This document shows, piece by piece, positions 1 to 8,044 of a DNA stretch of 30,249 nucleotides. A program made the translations under genes and the position numbers. Each line of letters starts with the position of its first letter. Positions within the stretch are counted from its first letter, which is position 1. Source of the stretch: JBNKVT01 sp050299335 (lineage in GTDB: Bacteria; Pseudomonadota; Alphaproteobacteria; Rhodobacterales; Rhodobacteraceae); assembly GCA_050299335.1 (NCBI GenBank), contig JBNKVT010000041.1, forward strand, positions 1 through 30,249. The letters are read 5' to 3'. The notes beneath the pieces were generated by a model that was not told the origin of the DNA, searched no databases, and worked only from the letters and a program-made list of their open reading frames with translations.

Positions 1-38
1 GGGGGAGAGGGGAGCCGCCTTGCGGTAATGCCGGGATT

Positions 39-61
39 CCCCCCTCCCGCTGGGAGGGGGG
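39..61. repeat. 10-3-10 GC-rich palindrome, copy 1
   Basis: Arms CCCCCCTCCC and GGGAGGGGGG pair perfectly around the 3-nt loop GCT. A further G-rich arm follows at about 63-73. It lies about 60 nt beyond the 3' end of aglR. Three other palindromes of the same geometry occur in this window, at 7982, 9393 and 28659. It may be a dispersed intergenic repeat or an mRNA 3'-end hairpin; there is no U-tract. Confidence 0.6.
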
Positions 62-119
62 GCAGGGGGGAGGTTCGGCTCTGAGTTGAGAGCGAAATCA
101 TGCGGAGCCTGACGTTGGT

Positions 120-1154
120 TCAGTGCGGCGCCGGGCCGGTGGAGCGGCCGACGACGAGTTCGGCTTCCCAGAGCTCGTGGGCGGGGGTCTCGCATTTGCC
201 CTCGATCTGGTCAATCAGGATTTCGGCGCAGCGGTGCCCGGCGGCGCGGATCGACGAACGGGTGGCGGTGAACATCGGCTGTTCGCCGGCATTGGGCAGG
301 AAAGAAAGCCCGTCATCATGGGTGATGACCGACACGTCATGGCCGAGGATCAGCCCGGCCTCGGTCACTGCCCGGCGGACGCCGAGCGCGATCAGGAAGG
401 ACGAGCACAGAAAGGCGGTGGGCGGGTTCTCGCGGGCCAGCATGCCGATGGTGGCGGAATGGCCGAGCGGCTCGCTCATCTCGCCCGAAAAGATCAGGCC
501 GGGATCGATCTGCAGGCCCGCATCGCGCATCGCCTGCTCGTAGCCGACGCGGCGTCGGCGGGCGAAATTCATCGTTTCCTTGCCATTCAGGATCGCGATC
601 CTGCGATGGCCGAGATCGATCAGGTGATGCGTCGCCTTCTCGAAGGCCCGGCGGTTGTCGATATCCAGCCAGCTATAGCCGCTCTCGTCGGTGGCGGTGC
701 GGCCATGGACGAGAAAGGGCAGTTTCAGTTCCTTCAAAAGCGGCAGGCGCGGATCATCATTCTGGGGCGCATGGACGATCACCCCGTCGACTTTTCGATG
801 CCTGGCATAATTCCGGTAGATTTCCTCCTCACGGCCCTTCGGAGCGATGGAAATGTGTATGTCGTAACCGCGTTCGGAATAAACCTCGCCCGCCCCGGCC
901 AGAAAGTCCGAGAACAGCGGGTTGACCATGTCGATATTCTCGATCGGCAGGATATGCCCGATGGCCATGGCCTTGCCCAGCGCCAGCCGCTTGGCGGTCG
1001 GATTGGGGACATAACCGTGCTCGCGGGCGGCGGCCTCGACCCTGGCGCGGGTCTTGGCGTTAACCTCCGGGTAACCGTTGAGGGCACGGCTGACCGTGGT
1101 GGGCGACAGGCCCAGCAACTTGGAAAAATCCTTCAGGTTCACATCTGCGTCCAT
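120..1154 (-). CDS. aglR: LacI-family regulator of alpha-glucoside use (AglR)
   Basis: This 344-aa protein has the LacI-family layout. An N-terminal helix-turn-helix and hinge (residues about 5-60, with the core SPTTVSRALNGYPEVN) is followed by a periplasmic-binding-protein-like sugar sensor domain that runs to the end. It is expected to repress or tune the divergent agl operon in response to an alpha-glucoside or its hydrolysis product. The start at 1154 places the HTH at the N terminus as in the family. The frame stays open for 105 more codons upstream, but that stretch crosses the promoter region and has no LacI homology. No strong ribosome binding site is seen. A LacI-type operator candidate lies at 1269-1284 in the intergenic region. 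The family is certain; the name AglR rests on the neighbouring genes. Confidence 0.9.
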   Translation of the reverse strand: MDADVNLKDFSKLLGLSPTTVSRALNGYPEVNAKTRARVEAAAREHGYVPNPTAKRLALGKAMAIGHILPIENIDMVNPLFSDFLAGAGEVYSERGYDIHISIAPKGREEEIYRNYARHRKVDGVIVHAPQNDDPRLPLLKELKLPFLVHGRTATDESGYSWLDIDNRRAFEKATHHLIDLGHRRIAILNGKETMNFARRRRVGYEQAMRDAGLQIDPGLIFSGEMSEPLGHSATIGMLARENPPTAFLCSSFLIALGVRRAVTEAGLILGHDVSVITHDDGLSFLPNAGEQPMFTATRSSIRAAGHRCAEILIDQIEGKCETPAHELWEAELVVGRSTGPAPH

Positions 1155-1231
1155 TTCATCGGCTTCGGGCGATTCTAGACAAGGGGGGGTGAAATTTGCA
1201 ATGCTTTGTCCGTCCCCAGGTAACGAGTGTC

Positions 1232-1260
1232 TTGACAGATGCAAGCTTTGGCATAGTGTC
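1232..1260 (+). promoter_or_regulatory. Candidate promoter of the agl operon
   Basis: A consensus -35 hexamer TTGACA lies at 1232-1237. A weak -10 (TAGTGT, 1254-1259) follows after 16 nt. It precedes aglE by about 95 nt and lies just upstream of the LacI-type palindrome, which would then overlap the early transcribed region. The -35 is convincing and the -10 is poor, as expected for a regulated promoter. Arms TGACA and TGTCA (1233-1237 and 1257-1261) also form an inverted repeat that could bind a regulator. Confidence 0.4.
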
Positions 1261-1268
1261 AGGAGCAG

Positions 1269-1284
1269 TTCAAAGCGGTTTGAA
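1269..1284. promoter_or_regulatory. LacI-family operator candidate (AglR site)
   Basis: The 16-mer TTCAAAGCGGTTTGAA is palindromic at 7 of 8 mirrored pairs and contains AAGCGGTT, which matches the AANCGNTT core bound by many LacI-family proteins. It sits between the divergent aglR and aglE genes, about 70 nt upstream of the aglE start. A second inverted repeat (AAAGAG/CTCTTT, 1285-1290 and 1294-1299) abuts it. Confidence 0.55.
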
Positions 1285-1353
1285 AAAGAGATTCTCTTTC
1301 GGACTGTGAACGTCAAACGGTCGGAAAACCGGCCAGATTCTGGGAGGTTAGTC

Positions 1354-2718
1354 ATGAAATCGAGGTTTTTGATCGGTGTGGCCACACTGGCGCTGAGCGC
1401 GGGTGCCGCGGCGGCGCAGGTGGCGGAATCCGATCTTCTGTTCACGCCGGGCGAGGCCGAGGGCTTCAACTGGGACAGCTACGAGGCGCTGAAGGAAACG
1501 CAGCTCGATGGCGAGCAGCTGACGGTGTTCGGGCCGTGGCTGGGGCCGGACCAGGAACTGGTCGAGAACGTGCTCGCCTATTTCGCCGCCGCCACCGGGG
1601 CGGACGTGCGCTACACCGGCTCGGACAGTTTCGAGCAGCAGATCGTCATCGACGCCGAGGCCGGATCGGCGCCCAACGTGGCGGTCTTCCCGCAGCCGGG
1701 TCTGGCCGCCGACATGGCAAAGCGCGGGTTTTTGACCCCGTTGCCGGACGGGACGGCGGACTGGGTGCGCGACAACTACGCCGCCGGGCAGTCCTGGGTC
1801 GATCTCGGCACGTATGAAAGCGCCGATGGCGCGGACGAAATGTATGGTTTCTTCTTCAAGGTCGATGTGAAATCGCTGGTCTGGTATTCCCCCGAGAATT
1901 TCGAGGATGCCGGCTACGAGATCCCCGAAACCATGGAAGACCTCAAGGCGCTGACCGAACAGATCGCGGCCGATGGCGAGACGCCCTGGTGCATCGGGCT
2001 GGGCTCGGGCGGGGCGACCGGCTGGCCGGCGACCGACTGGGTCGAGGATTTCATGCTGCGCACCCAGCCGCCGGAGGTCTATGACGCCTGGGTCTCCAAC
2101 GAGATGCCGTTCGACGATCCGAAGGTTCTGGAAGCCATCGAGGAATTCGGCTGGTTCGCCAAGAATGACGATTTCGTCTCCGGTGGCGCCGGGGCGGTTG
2201 CCGCGACCGACTTCCGCGACAGCCCCAAGGGCCTCTTCGGGGCACCGCCGCAGTGCTACATGCACCGTCAGGCAAGCTTTATCCCGGCCTTCTTCCCGGA
2301 AGGCACCGAGGTGGGTCTGGACGCCGATTTCTTCTACTTCCCGGCCTATGCCGAGAAGGATCTCGGCTCGCCGGTACTGGGCGCGGGCACGCTGTTCGCG
2401 ATCACCAATGACAGCCCCGCCGCACAGGCGCTGATCGAGTTCCTGAAATCGCCGATCGCCCATGAAGTCTGGATGGCTCAGCAGGGCTTCCTGACGCCGC
2501 ACAAGGGCGTGAATACCGACCTCTATGCCAATGACACGCTGAAGGCCTTTGGCGACATCCTTCTGGGGGCCACGACCTTCCGCTTCGACGCCTCGGACCT
2601 GATGCCGGGCGCGGTCGGTCAGGGCACGTTCTGGACCGGTATGGTCGACTATGTCGGCGGCAAGCCCGCCGCAGAGGTCGCGGCCGAAATCCAGGCTTCC
2701 TGGGACGCTGCGAAGTAA
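1354..2718 (+). CDS. aglE: Alpha-glucoside ABC transporter, periplasmic binding protein
   Basis: A 454-aa extracellular solute-binding protein of the carbohydrate-uptake type. The N terminus is a classic signal peptide (MKSRF, hydrophobic core, then GAAAAQ, cleavage expected near residue 21). The mature part is acidic and Trp-rich, as in sugar-binding proteins. It would capture alpha-glucosides such as sucrose, maltose or trehalose in the periplasm and deliver them to AglF-AglG. The start at 1354 is fixed by GGGAGG at 1342-1347 and by the signal peptide; the upstream 92 codons of open frame are promoter DNA. It is the first gene of the operon. A strong hairpin follows its stop, which often keeps binding-protein mRNA more abundant than permease mRNA. 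The aglE name comes from the full aglEFGAK order; the exact substrate is not shown by the sequence. Confidence 0.92.
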   Translation: MKSRFLIGVATLALSAGAAAAQVAESDLLFTPGEAEGFNWDSYEALKETQLDGEQLTVFGPWLGPDQELVENVLAYFAAATGADVRYTGSDSFEQQIVIDAEAGSAPNVAVFPQPGLAADMAKRGFLTPLPDGTADWVRDNYAAGQSWVDLGTYESADGADEMYGFFFKVDVKSLVWYSPENFEDAGYEIPETMEDLKALTEQIAADGETPWCIGLGSGGATGWPATDWVEDFMLRTQPPEVYDAWVSNEMPFDDPKVLEAIEEFGWFAKNDDFVSGGAGAVAATDFRDSPKGLFGAPPQCYMHRQASFIPAFFPEGTEVGLDADFFYFPAYAEKDLGSPVLGAGTLFAITNDSPAAQALIEFLKSPIAHEVWMAQQGFLTPHKGVNTDLYANDTLKAFGDILLGATTFRFDASDLMPGAVGQGTFWTGMVDYVGGKPAAEVAAEIQASWDAAK

Positions 2719-2725
2719 GACGACC

Positions 2726-2753
2726 CCTCCGGGCGGCAGGTGTCGCCCGGAGG
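2726..2753 (+). promoter_or_regulatory. Intercistronic hairpin between aglE and aglF
   Basis: Arms CCTCCGGGCG (2726-2735) and CGCCCGGAGG (2744-2753) pair perfectly over 10 bp with an 8-nt loop. There is no T-run after it (only TTTCGG), so it is more likely an mRNA-stabilising or partly attenuating hairpin than a full terminator. Confidence 0.7.
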
Positions 2754-2816
2754 TTTCGGCCCGCCGTCAACGAGCGGCATCGAGGGCCTCGAATAACGAT
2801 ATAGGGGAGTGACGCC

Positions 2817-4046
2817 ATGCATCCGGCTTTGCAGGGATTGATTACGATCATCGTCGGTGTCTCGGGATGTATCGGGTATTTCTATTTTTCCAACCAGCTC
2901 TTGGACAAGGTCATCTTCCCGGCGAAGGGGCCGAATGCGGGACGGAACATCAACCGCGCCACAATGGTGCGGCCCTGGCTGTTCCTCGCCCCGGCCCTGA
3001 TCGCGCTGGGCCTCTATCTCGCCTATCCGGTGGTCGAGACCTTCCGACTGTCGCTTCTCGACCGCGATGCCGGCAACGCCTTTGTCGGGTTTGCCAATTA
3101 TTCCCAGATGATGAACGAGCCGAAATTCTGGGAGGCGATGCGCAACAACATGCTGTGGCTGATCGTGGTCCCGGCGGCCTCGACCGCCTGCGGGCTGTTG
3201 GCCGCGCAGCTGACTGACCGGATTTCCTGGGGCAATATCGCCAAGTCGCTGATCTTCATGCCAATGGCGATTTCCTTCGTCGGTGCCGCGGTGATCTGGA
3301 AGCTGGTCTACGACACCCGCCCCGCCGAACAGGACCAGATCGGGGTGCTCAACGCCGTCTGGATGAGCTTCGAGCCGGGCTTCTGGGCGGTGCTCTGCTT
3401 GCAGATCATCCCGGCGATCATCCTGCTGGCCTTCGCCGGGATCGTCGCCTGGGTCGGCTGGATCTTCGCCAAGCCGCTGATTGGCAAGGGCGAGACGGCG
3501 GCGGGGATGATCCCGCTGCAGATCCTTGTCGCGGTGGCAGCGATTTGGCTGATTTACCTCTCGCTGACCTCGATCTTCGACATCTTCACCTTCGACTACC
3601 CGTTCGGCGAGCCGCAGACCTGGCTGACCATCCCGTTCTGGAACAACTTCTTCCTGATGATCGTGCTGGTGTGGATCCAGACCGGTTTTGCCATGGTGAT
3701 CCTGTCGGCGGCCCTGCGCGGCGTGCCGGAAGACACCATCGAGGCAGCGCTGATCGACGGTGCCAATCCCTGGCAGATCTTCTTCAAGATCAAGATCCCG
3801 CAGATCATGGGCACCATTGTCGTCGTCTGGACCACGATCACCATCGTCGTCCTGAAGGTCTTCGACATCGTCTTCGCCATGACCAACGGCCAGTGGGAGA
3901 CGCAGGTGCTCGCCAACTACATGTATGACAAGCTGTTCCGCGCCAATGACTGGGGGGTTGGGTCGGCAAGTGCGATGATCATCATGCTGCTGGTGACGCC
4001 GATCCTGGTCTGGAACGTCTACAATGCTCGCAAGGAGATGCGCTGA
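2817..4046 (+). CDS. aglF: Alpha-glucoside ABC transporter permease
   Basis: A 409-aa polytopic inner-membrane protein of the MalF-like binding-protein-dependent permease class. The EAA loop that docks on the ATPase is at residues about 308-330 (EAALIDGANPWQIFFKIKIP). I see roughly nine hydrophobic segments. They include an extra N-terminal one (about 4-27) and two within a long insert between about 185 and 268 that separates the first helices from the conserved core. GGGGAG at 2804-2809 supports the start. The stop overlaps the aglG start as TGATG, so translation of the two permeases is probably coupled. It pairs with AglG to form the channel. The insert makes it longer than permeases of about 300 aa that have only the core fold. 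The family call is secure; the gene name rests on operon order. Confidence 0.9.
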   Translation: MHPALQGLITIIVGVSGCIGYFYFSNQLLDKVIFPAKGPNAGRNINRATMVRPWLFLAPALIALGLYLAYPVVETFRLSLLDRDAGNAFVGFANYSQMMNEPKFWEAMRNNMLWLIVVPAASTACGLLAAQLTDRISWGNIAKSLIFMPMAISFVGAAVIWKLVYDTRPAEQDQIGVLNAVWMSFEPGFWAVLCLQIIPAIILLAFAGIVAWVGWIFAKPLIGKGETAAGMIPLQILVAVAAIWLIYLSLTSIFDIFTFDYPFGEPQTWLTIPFWNNFFLMIVLVWIQTGFAMVILSAALRGVPEDTIEAALIDGANPWQIFFKIKIPQIMGTIVVVWTTITIVVLKVFDIVFAMTNGQWETQVLANYMYDKLFRANDWGVGSASAMIIMLLVTPILVWNVYNARKEMR

Positions 4047-5197
4047 TGGATAATATCGCGGGCTCCAAGTCGTCGCTGAAATGGGCGGTGCATATCTCGG
4101 TCGCGGTCATGGTGATGCTGTGGCTGTTCCCGACCGTCGGGCTGCTGGTCTCGTCCTTCCGCAATGCCGACCAGATCGCCTCGTCGGGCTGGTGGGCGGC
4201 ACTGTTCCCGGCCGAGCAAAGCCTCGTGCTGCGCACCGCCGGCCCCGAAGCGCAATTGCAGGAGGGCGGGCTTTTCGTCATCGAGGGCAATCTCTACGAG
4301 GTCGAGGGCGTCCCGCCCCTGGATATCTCGACCTGGGGGACGTCGTCGCGGGACGTCTCGGCCTATGCGCCAGGCGACACCGCCGAACTGGACGGCGCAG
4401 AGGTCACCGTTCAGGCCAATGGCGATTACCGGATGGAAAGCCCGAACGAGTTCGAGGGAAGGCGCGGGCAGCGCATCTTCTCGACCGCCCTCGTGCCCCC
4501 GGATTTCACGCTGGAAAACTACCAGAACGTCCTCTTTGACCCCTCGAACCGCGAGGGCATGGCGAAAGCATTCTTCAACACGCTGACGGTGACCATTCCG
4601 GCGACCATCATCCCGATCCTCGTCGCCGCCTTCGCCGCCTATGCACTGGCCTGGATGCGCTTCCCCGGACGGGCGCTCTTGATCGCCGCCATTGTCGGCC
4701 TCTTGGTGGTGCCGTTGCAACTGGCCCTGATCCCGTTGCTGAAATTCCATAACGGCATCGGCATCGGCAAGGGCTATCTCGGCGTCTGGATGGCGCATAC
4801 CGGCTTCGGCCTGCCGCTGGCGATCTATCTCTTGCGCAACTACATGGTCGGCCTGCCGCGCGACATCATCGAGAATGCCCGTGTCGACGGCGCTACCGAC
4901 TTCCAGATCTTCGTCAAGATCATCCTGCCGCTCAGCTTTCCGGCCCTTGCCTCCTTCGCCATCTTCCAGTTCCTGTGGACCTGGAACGACCTTCTGGTGG
5001 CCCTCGTCTTCCTCATCGACGCCACCGGCGAAACGACCGTCATGACCCGCCAGATCGTCGAGCTACTCGGCACCAGAGGCGGCAATTGGGAGATCCTCGC
5101 CACCTCGGCCTTCGTCTCCATCGCCGTGCCGCTCATGGTGTTCTTCATGATGCAGAAATACCTCGTGCGCGGCCTCTTGGCCGGATCGGTGAAGTAA
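4046..5197 (+). CDS. aglG: Alpha-glucoside ABC transporter permease
   Basis: A 383-aa MalG-like inner-membrane permease. A first transmembrane helix (about 12-35) is followed by a soluble insert (about 45-155), presumably periplasmic, typical of AglG-type proteins. The conserved permease core follows, with the EAA loop at about 273-293 (ENARVDGATDFQIFVKIILP). Its start overlaps the aglF stop by 1 nt, and aglA begins 3 nt after its stop, so the three genes are cotranscribed and probably translationally coupled. It would form the membrane pore with AglF, energised by AglK. The periplasmic insert may contact the binding protein, but that is inference. Confidence 0.92.
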   Translation: MDNIAGSKSSLKWAVHISVAVMVMLWLFPTVGLLVSSFRNADQIASSGWWAALFPAEQSLVLRTAGPEAQLQEGGLFVIEGNLYEVEGVPPLDISTWGTSSRDVSAYAPGDTAELDGAEVTVQANGDYRMESPNEFEGRRGQRIFSTALVPPDFTLENYQNVLFDPSNREGMAKAFFNTLTVTIPATIIPILVAAFAAYALAWMRFPGRALLIAAIVGLLVVPLQLALIPLLKFHNGIGIGKGYLGVWMAHTGFGLPLAIYLLRNYMVGLPRDIIENARVDGATDFQIFVKIILPLSFPALASFAIFQFLWTWNDLLVALVFLIDATGETTVMTRQIVELLGTRGGNWEILATSAFVSIAVPLMVFFMMQKYLVRGLLAGSVK

Positions 5198-5200
5198 ACG

Positions 5201-6847
5201 ATGAACATGGAAGCCCCCCTTCACGCCGAGGCGCAGGCCGATACCGACTGGTGGCGTGGCGCAGTGATCTACCAGATCTATCCGCGCTCGTATCAGGACA
5301 GCAACGGCGACGGGATCGGAGACCTTGCGGGCATCATCCACCGCCTGCCCTATATCGCCTCGCTGGGGGTGGACGCGATCTGGATTTCGCCGTTCTTCAC
5401 CTCGCCGATGAAGGATTTCGGCTATGATGTGTCGAACTACCGCGACGTCGATCCGATCTTCGGCACGCTTGGGGATTTCGACGCGCTGATCGCCCATGCG
5501 CACGATCTGGGCCTGAAGGTGATGATCGACCTGGTGCTGTCGCATACTTCCGACCAGCATCCGTGGTTCAAGGACAGCCGCGCCTCGCGGACGGGGGCGA
5601 AATCCGACTGGTATGTCTGGGCCGATCCGAAACCCGATGGCACCCCTCCCACCAACTGGTTGTCCATATTCGGCGGGTCGGCCTGGGCATGGGATGGCGA
5701 GCGGCGGCAGTATTACCTGCATAATTTCCTCGCCTCCCAGCCCGATCTGAACCTTCATGAGCCCCAAGTGCAGAACGCGCTGCTGGACGTGGCGCGGTTC
5801 TGGCTGGACCGGGGGGTGGACGGGTTCCGGCTCGATACGATCAACTTCTATTTTCACGATGCCGAGTTCAGGGACAATCCCGCCCTCGACCCGGCCGACC
5901 GCAATACCTCGATCGCGCCGGAAGTGAACCCCTACAACTACCAGAACCATCTCTATGACAAGAACCGACCGGAGAATCTCGCCTTTCTGCAGCGGTTCCG
6001 GGCACTGTTGAACGCGTATCCCGGCGCCACCTCGGTCGGAGAGGTCGGGGACGCGCAGCGCGGGCTCGAGATCGTTGGCGAGTACACTTCCGGCGGCGAC
6101 AAGGTGCATATGTGCTATTCCTTCGACTTCCTCGAGGGCCAGCCGCTGACGGGGACGCGGGTCGCCGGTGTGCTGGAAGATTTCGAGACCAGCGCGCCGG
6201 ATGGTTGGGCCTGCTGGGCGTTTTCCAACCACGATGTCGAGCGCCATGCCAGCCGCTGGCATCTGAGCCCGGAAGCCAGACGGCTCCATGCCGCCCTCGT
6301 GCTGTCTCTGAAAGGGTCGGTCTGTCTCTATCAGGGCGAGGAACTGGGATTGACCGAAGCCTATGTCTCCTACGAGGAGCTTCAGGACCCCTATGGCAAG
6401 CGGTTCTGGCCCAGGTTCAAGGGCCGCGACGGCTGCCGGACACCGATGGTCTGGTCCTCTGACGGGCCCTCGGGCGGGTTCTCGGACGGCAAGCCCTGGC
6501 TGCCGGTGGCCATGGAGCATCTGCCCCATGCGGTGACGGCCCAGGAAAACGATCCGGGCTCTCTCCTGAACAGCTACCGCGATCTGGTTCGGCTCAGGAA
6601 ATCCAGACCGGCGCTGGTCAAGGGCCGCCTGGAACCGGTCGCGACCACCGACGCCGTCATCGCCTTCATCCGCCGCCACGGCGATGCGGCGGTGTTCTGC
6701 GCCTTCAACCTGTCCGACCAATCGCAGGAACTGCGCCTGCCGGACGGCGCCTGGCGCGATATAGAAATCACCGGTCTGGCCGCCGAGGCTGGACCCGGAA
6801 CAATAAAACTGCCGCCGTATCAGGCGTATTTCGCTGAAGAGCGGTAA
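5201..6847 (+). CDS. aglA: GH13 alpha-glucosidase
   Basis: A 548-aa glycoside hydrolase family 13 enzyme with no signal peptide, so it hydrolyses imported alpha-glucosides in the cytoplasm to free glucose. All four GH13 regions are present. Region I has D110 and H115 (DLVLSH); region II has the nucleophile D212 (DGFRLD); region III has the acid/base E281 (VGEVGD); region IV has H344 and D345 (NHD). The N-terminal WWRGAVIYQIYPRSYQDSNGDGIGD and the length are typical of alpha-glucosidase, oligo-1,6-glucosidase and trehalose/sucrose-cleaving members. The start is 3 nt after aglG; an in-frame ATG two codons downstream is an alternative. Exact linkage specificity cannot be read from the sequence. 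It sits inside the transporter operon, so uptake and hydrolysis are coordinated. Confidence 0.92.
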   Translation: MNMEAPLHAEAQADTDWWRGAVIYQIYPRSYQDSNGDGIGDLAGIIHRLPYIASLGVDAIWISPFFTSPMKDFGYDVSNYRDVDPIFGTLGDFDALIAHAHDLGLKVMIDLVLSHTSDQHPWFKDSRASRTGAKSDWYVWADPKPDGTPPTNWLSIFGGSAWAWDGERRQYYLHNFLASQPDLNLHEPQVQNALLDVARFWLDRGVDGFRLDTINFYFHDAEFRDNPALDPADRNTSIAPEVNPYNYQNHLYDKNRPENLAFLQRFRALLNAYPGATSVGEVGDAQRGLEIVGEYTSGGDKVHMCYSFDFLEGQPLTGTRVAGVLEDFETSAPDGWACWAFSNHDVERHASRWHLSPEARRLHAALVLSLKGSVCLYQGEELGLTEAYVSYEELQDPYGKRFWPRFKGRDGCRTPMVWSSDGPSGGFSDGKPWLPVAMEHLPHAVTAQENDPGSLLNSYRDLVRLRKSRPALVKGRLEPVATTDAVIAFIRRHGDAAVFCAFNLSDQSQELRLPDGAWRDIEITGLAAEAGPGTIKLPPYQAYFAEER

Positions 6848-6859
6848 AGGGAGGGGAAC

Positions 6860-7951
6860 ATGTCGTCACTGTCACTTAGGGATATCGCCAAGTCCTATGG
6901 CACGGTCGAGGTCCTGCACGATATCGATCTGGAAATCGAACAGGGCGAGCTGATCGTCTTCGTCGGGCCCTCGGGCTGCGGGAAATCGACGCTTTTGCGG
7001 ATGATCGCCGGGCTGGAGACGATTTCGGGCGGGACGCTGGAAATCGACGGCGTGCGGATGAACGATGTCCCCCCGGCCCAGCGCGGCATCGCGATGGTGT
7101 TCCAGACCTACGCGCTCTACCCGCATATGACGGTGCGCGAGAACATGGCGTTCGGGCTGAAGATCGCCAAGAAGCCGCAGGCCGAGATCGACGCCGCGAT
7201 AGAGAACGCCGCGCGGATCCTGCTGTTGGAAGACTATCTCGACCGGCTGCCGAAGGCGCTGTCGGGCGGGCAGCGGCAGCGGGTGGCGATCGGGCGGGCA
7301 ATCGTGCGCGATCCGAAGGTGTTTCTCTTCGACGAGCCGCTGTCGAACCTCGATGCGGCCCTGCGCGTGGCGACACGGATCGAGATCGCGCAGCTGAAGG
7401 AATCGATGCCCGAATCGACGATGATCTACGTCACCCATGACCAGGTCGAGGCGATGACGCTGGCAACCCGCATCGTCGTCCTCCATGGCGGCATCATCGA
7501 ACAGGTCGGCGCGCCGCTGGAGCTGTACGAACGCCCCCGCAACATCTTTGTGGCGCGCTTCATCGGTTCGCCGGCAATGAACATCCTGAAGGCGAAGGTG
7601 ACCGGCACAGGCGCCCAGACGACAGTCGATATCCTCGGCGGCGGAACAGCCACCGTGCCGCTGGCCTCGACCGAGGCCGATATGGGCGCGGAGGTCAGTT
7701 TCGGCGTCCGCCCCGAGGATCTGGTGGTCACCGAAAGCGGCGATCATTTCTACGAGGCCAATGTCGATATCATCGAGGCTCTGGGCGAGACGACGCTCTT
7801 GTACTTCACCGCCCATGGCGGCGACGAGCCGATGATCGCCAAGCTGCACGGCATCCAGCCGGTGCAGCGCGGCCAGACTATCCGGTTGACGGCTTCCCCT
7901 GAAAAAATGCATCTCTTCGACGCTAACGGGATCAGCTTCCTCCACCGCTGA
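6860..7951 (+). CDS. aglK: Alpha-glucoside ABC transporter ATP-binding protein
   Basis: A 363-aa MalK/UgpC-type ATPase. Walker A is at 36-43 (GPSGCGKS), the Q-loop glutamine at 82, the signature LSGGQ at 134-138, Walker B and catalytic Glu in VFLFDEP (154-160), and the switch histidine at 193 (VTHDQVEAMTLA). A C-terminal TOBE/regulatory domain covers about 235-363. It hydrolyses ATP in the cytoplasm to drive AglF-AglG. The start is supported by GGGAGGGG immediately upstream, with 12 nt separating it from aglA. It is the last gene of the agl unit. A hairpin at 7954-7971 and a 10-3-10 palindrome separate it from pgl. Confidence 0.94.
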   Translation: MSSLSLRDIAKSYGTVEVLHDIDLEIEQGELIVFVGPSGCGKSTLLRMIAGLETISGGTLEIDGVRMNDVPPAQRGIAMVFQTYALYPHMTVRENMAFGLKIAKKPQAEIDAAIENAARILLLEDYLDRLPKALSGGQRQRVAIGRAIVRDPKVFLFDEPLSNLDAALRVATRIEIAQLKESMPESTMIYVTHDQVEAMTLATRIVVLHGGIIEQVGAPLELYERPRNIFVARFIGSPAMNILKAKVTGTGAQTTVDILGGGTATVPLASTEADMGAEVSFGVRPEDLVVTESGDHFYEANVDIIEALGETTLLYFTAHGGDEPMIAKLHGIQPVQRGQTIRLTASPEKMHLFDANGISFLHR

Positions 7952-7953
7952 TC

Positions 7954-7971
7954 GGAGGTGCGAGCGCCTCC
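7954..7971 (+). promoter_or_regulatory. Hairpin after aglK
   Basis: Arms GGAGGTG and CGCCTCC pair over 7 bp, including one G-U, around a CGAG loop. It begins 3 nt after the aglK stop. There is no T-tract, so it is more likely an mRNA 3'-end or processing hairpin than a terminator. Confidence 0.45.
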
Positions 7972-7981
7972 GTCCGGCGCC

Positions 7982-8004
7982 CCCTCCTCCCCCTGGGAGG
8001 AGGG
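7982..8004. repeat. 10-3-10 GC-rich palindrome, copy 2
   Basis: Arms CCCTCCTCCC and GGGAGGAGGG pair perfectly around the loop CCT. A further G-rich arm lies at 8007-8016. It is in the 93-nt aglK-pgl spacer. The arm sequence differs from copy 1 but pairing is kept. Confidence 0.65.
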
Positions 8005-8044
8005 CCGGGGAGGAGGCTTTCCCCCTAAGACCGAGGACGCACCC

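Noticed and set aside
123..1178. Long plus-strand frame across aglR
   Set aside because: It is the antisense shadow of a clear LacI-family gene; GC-rich third positions keep it open. It has no domain.
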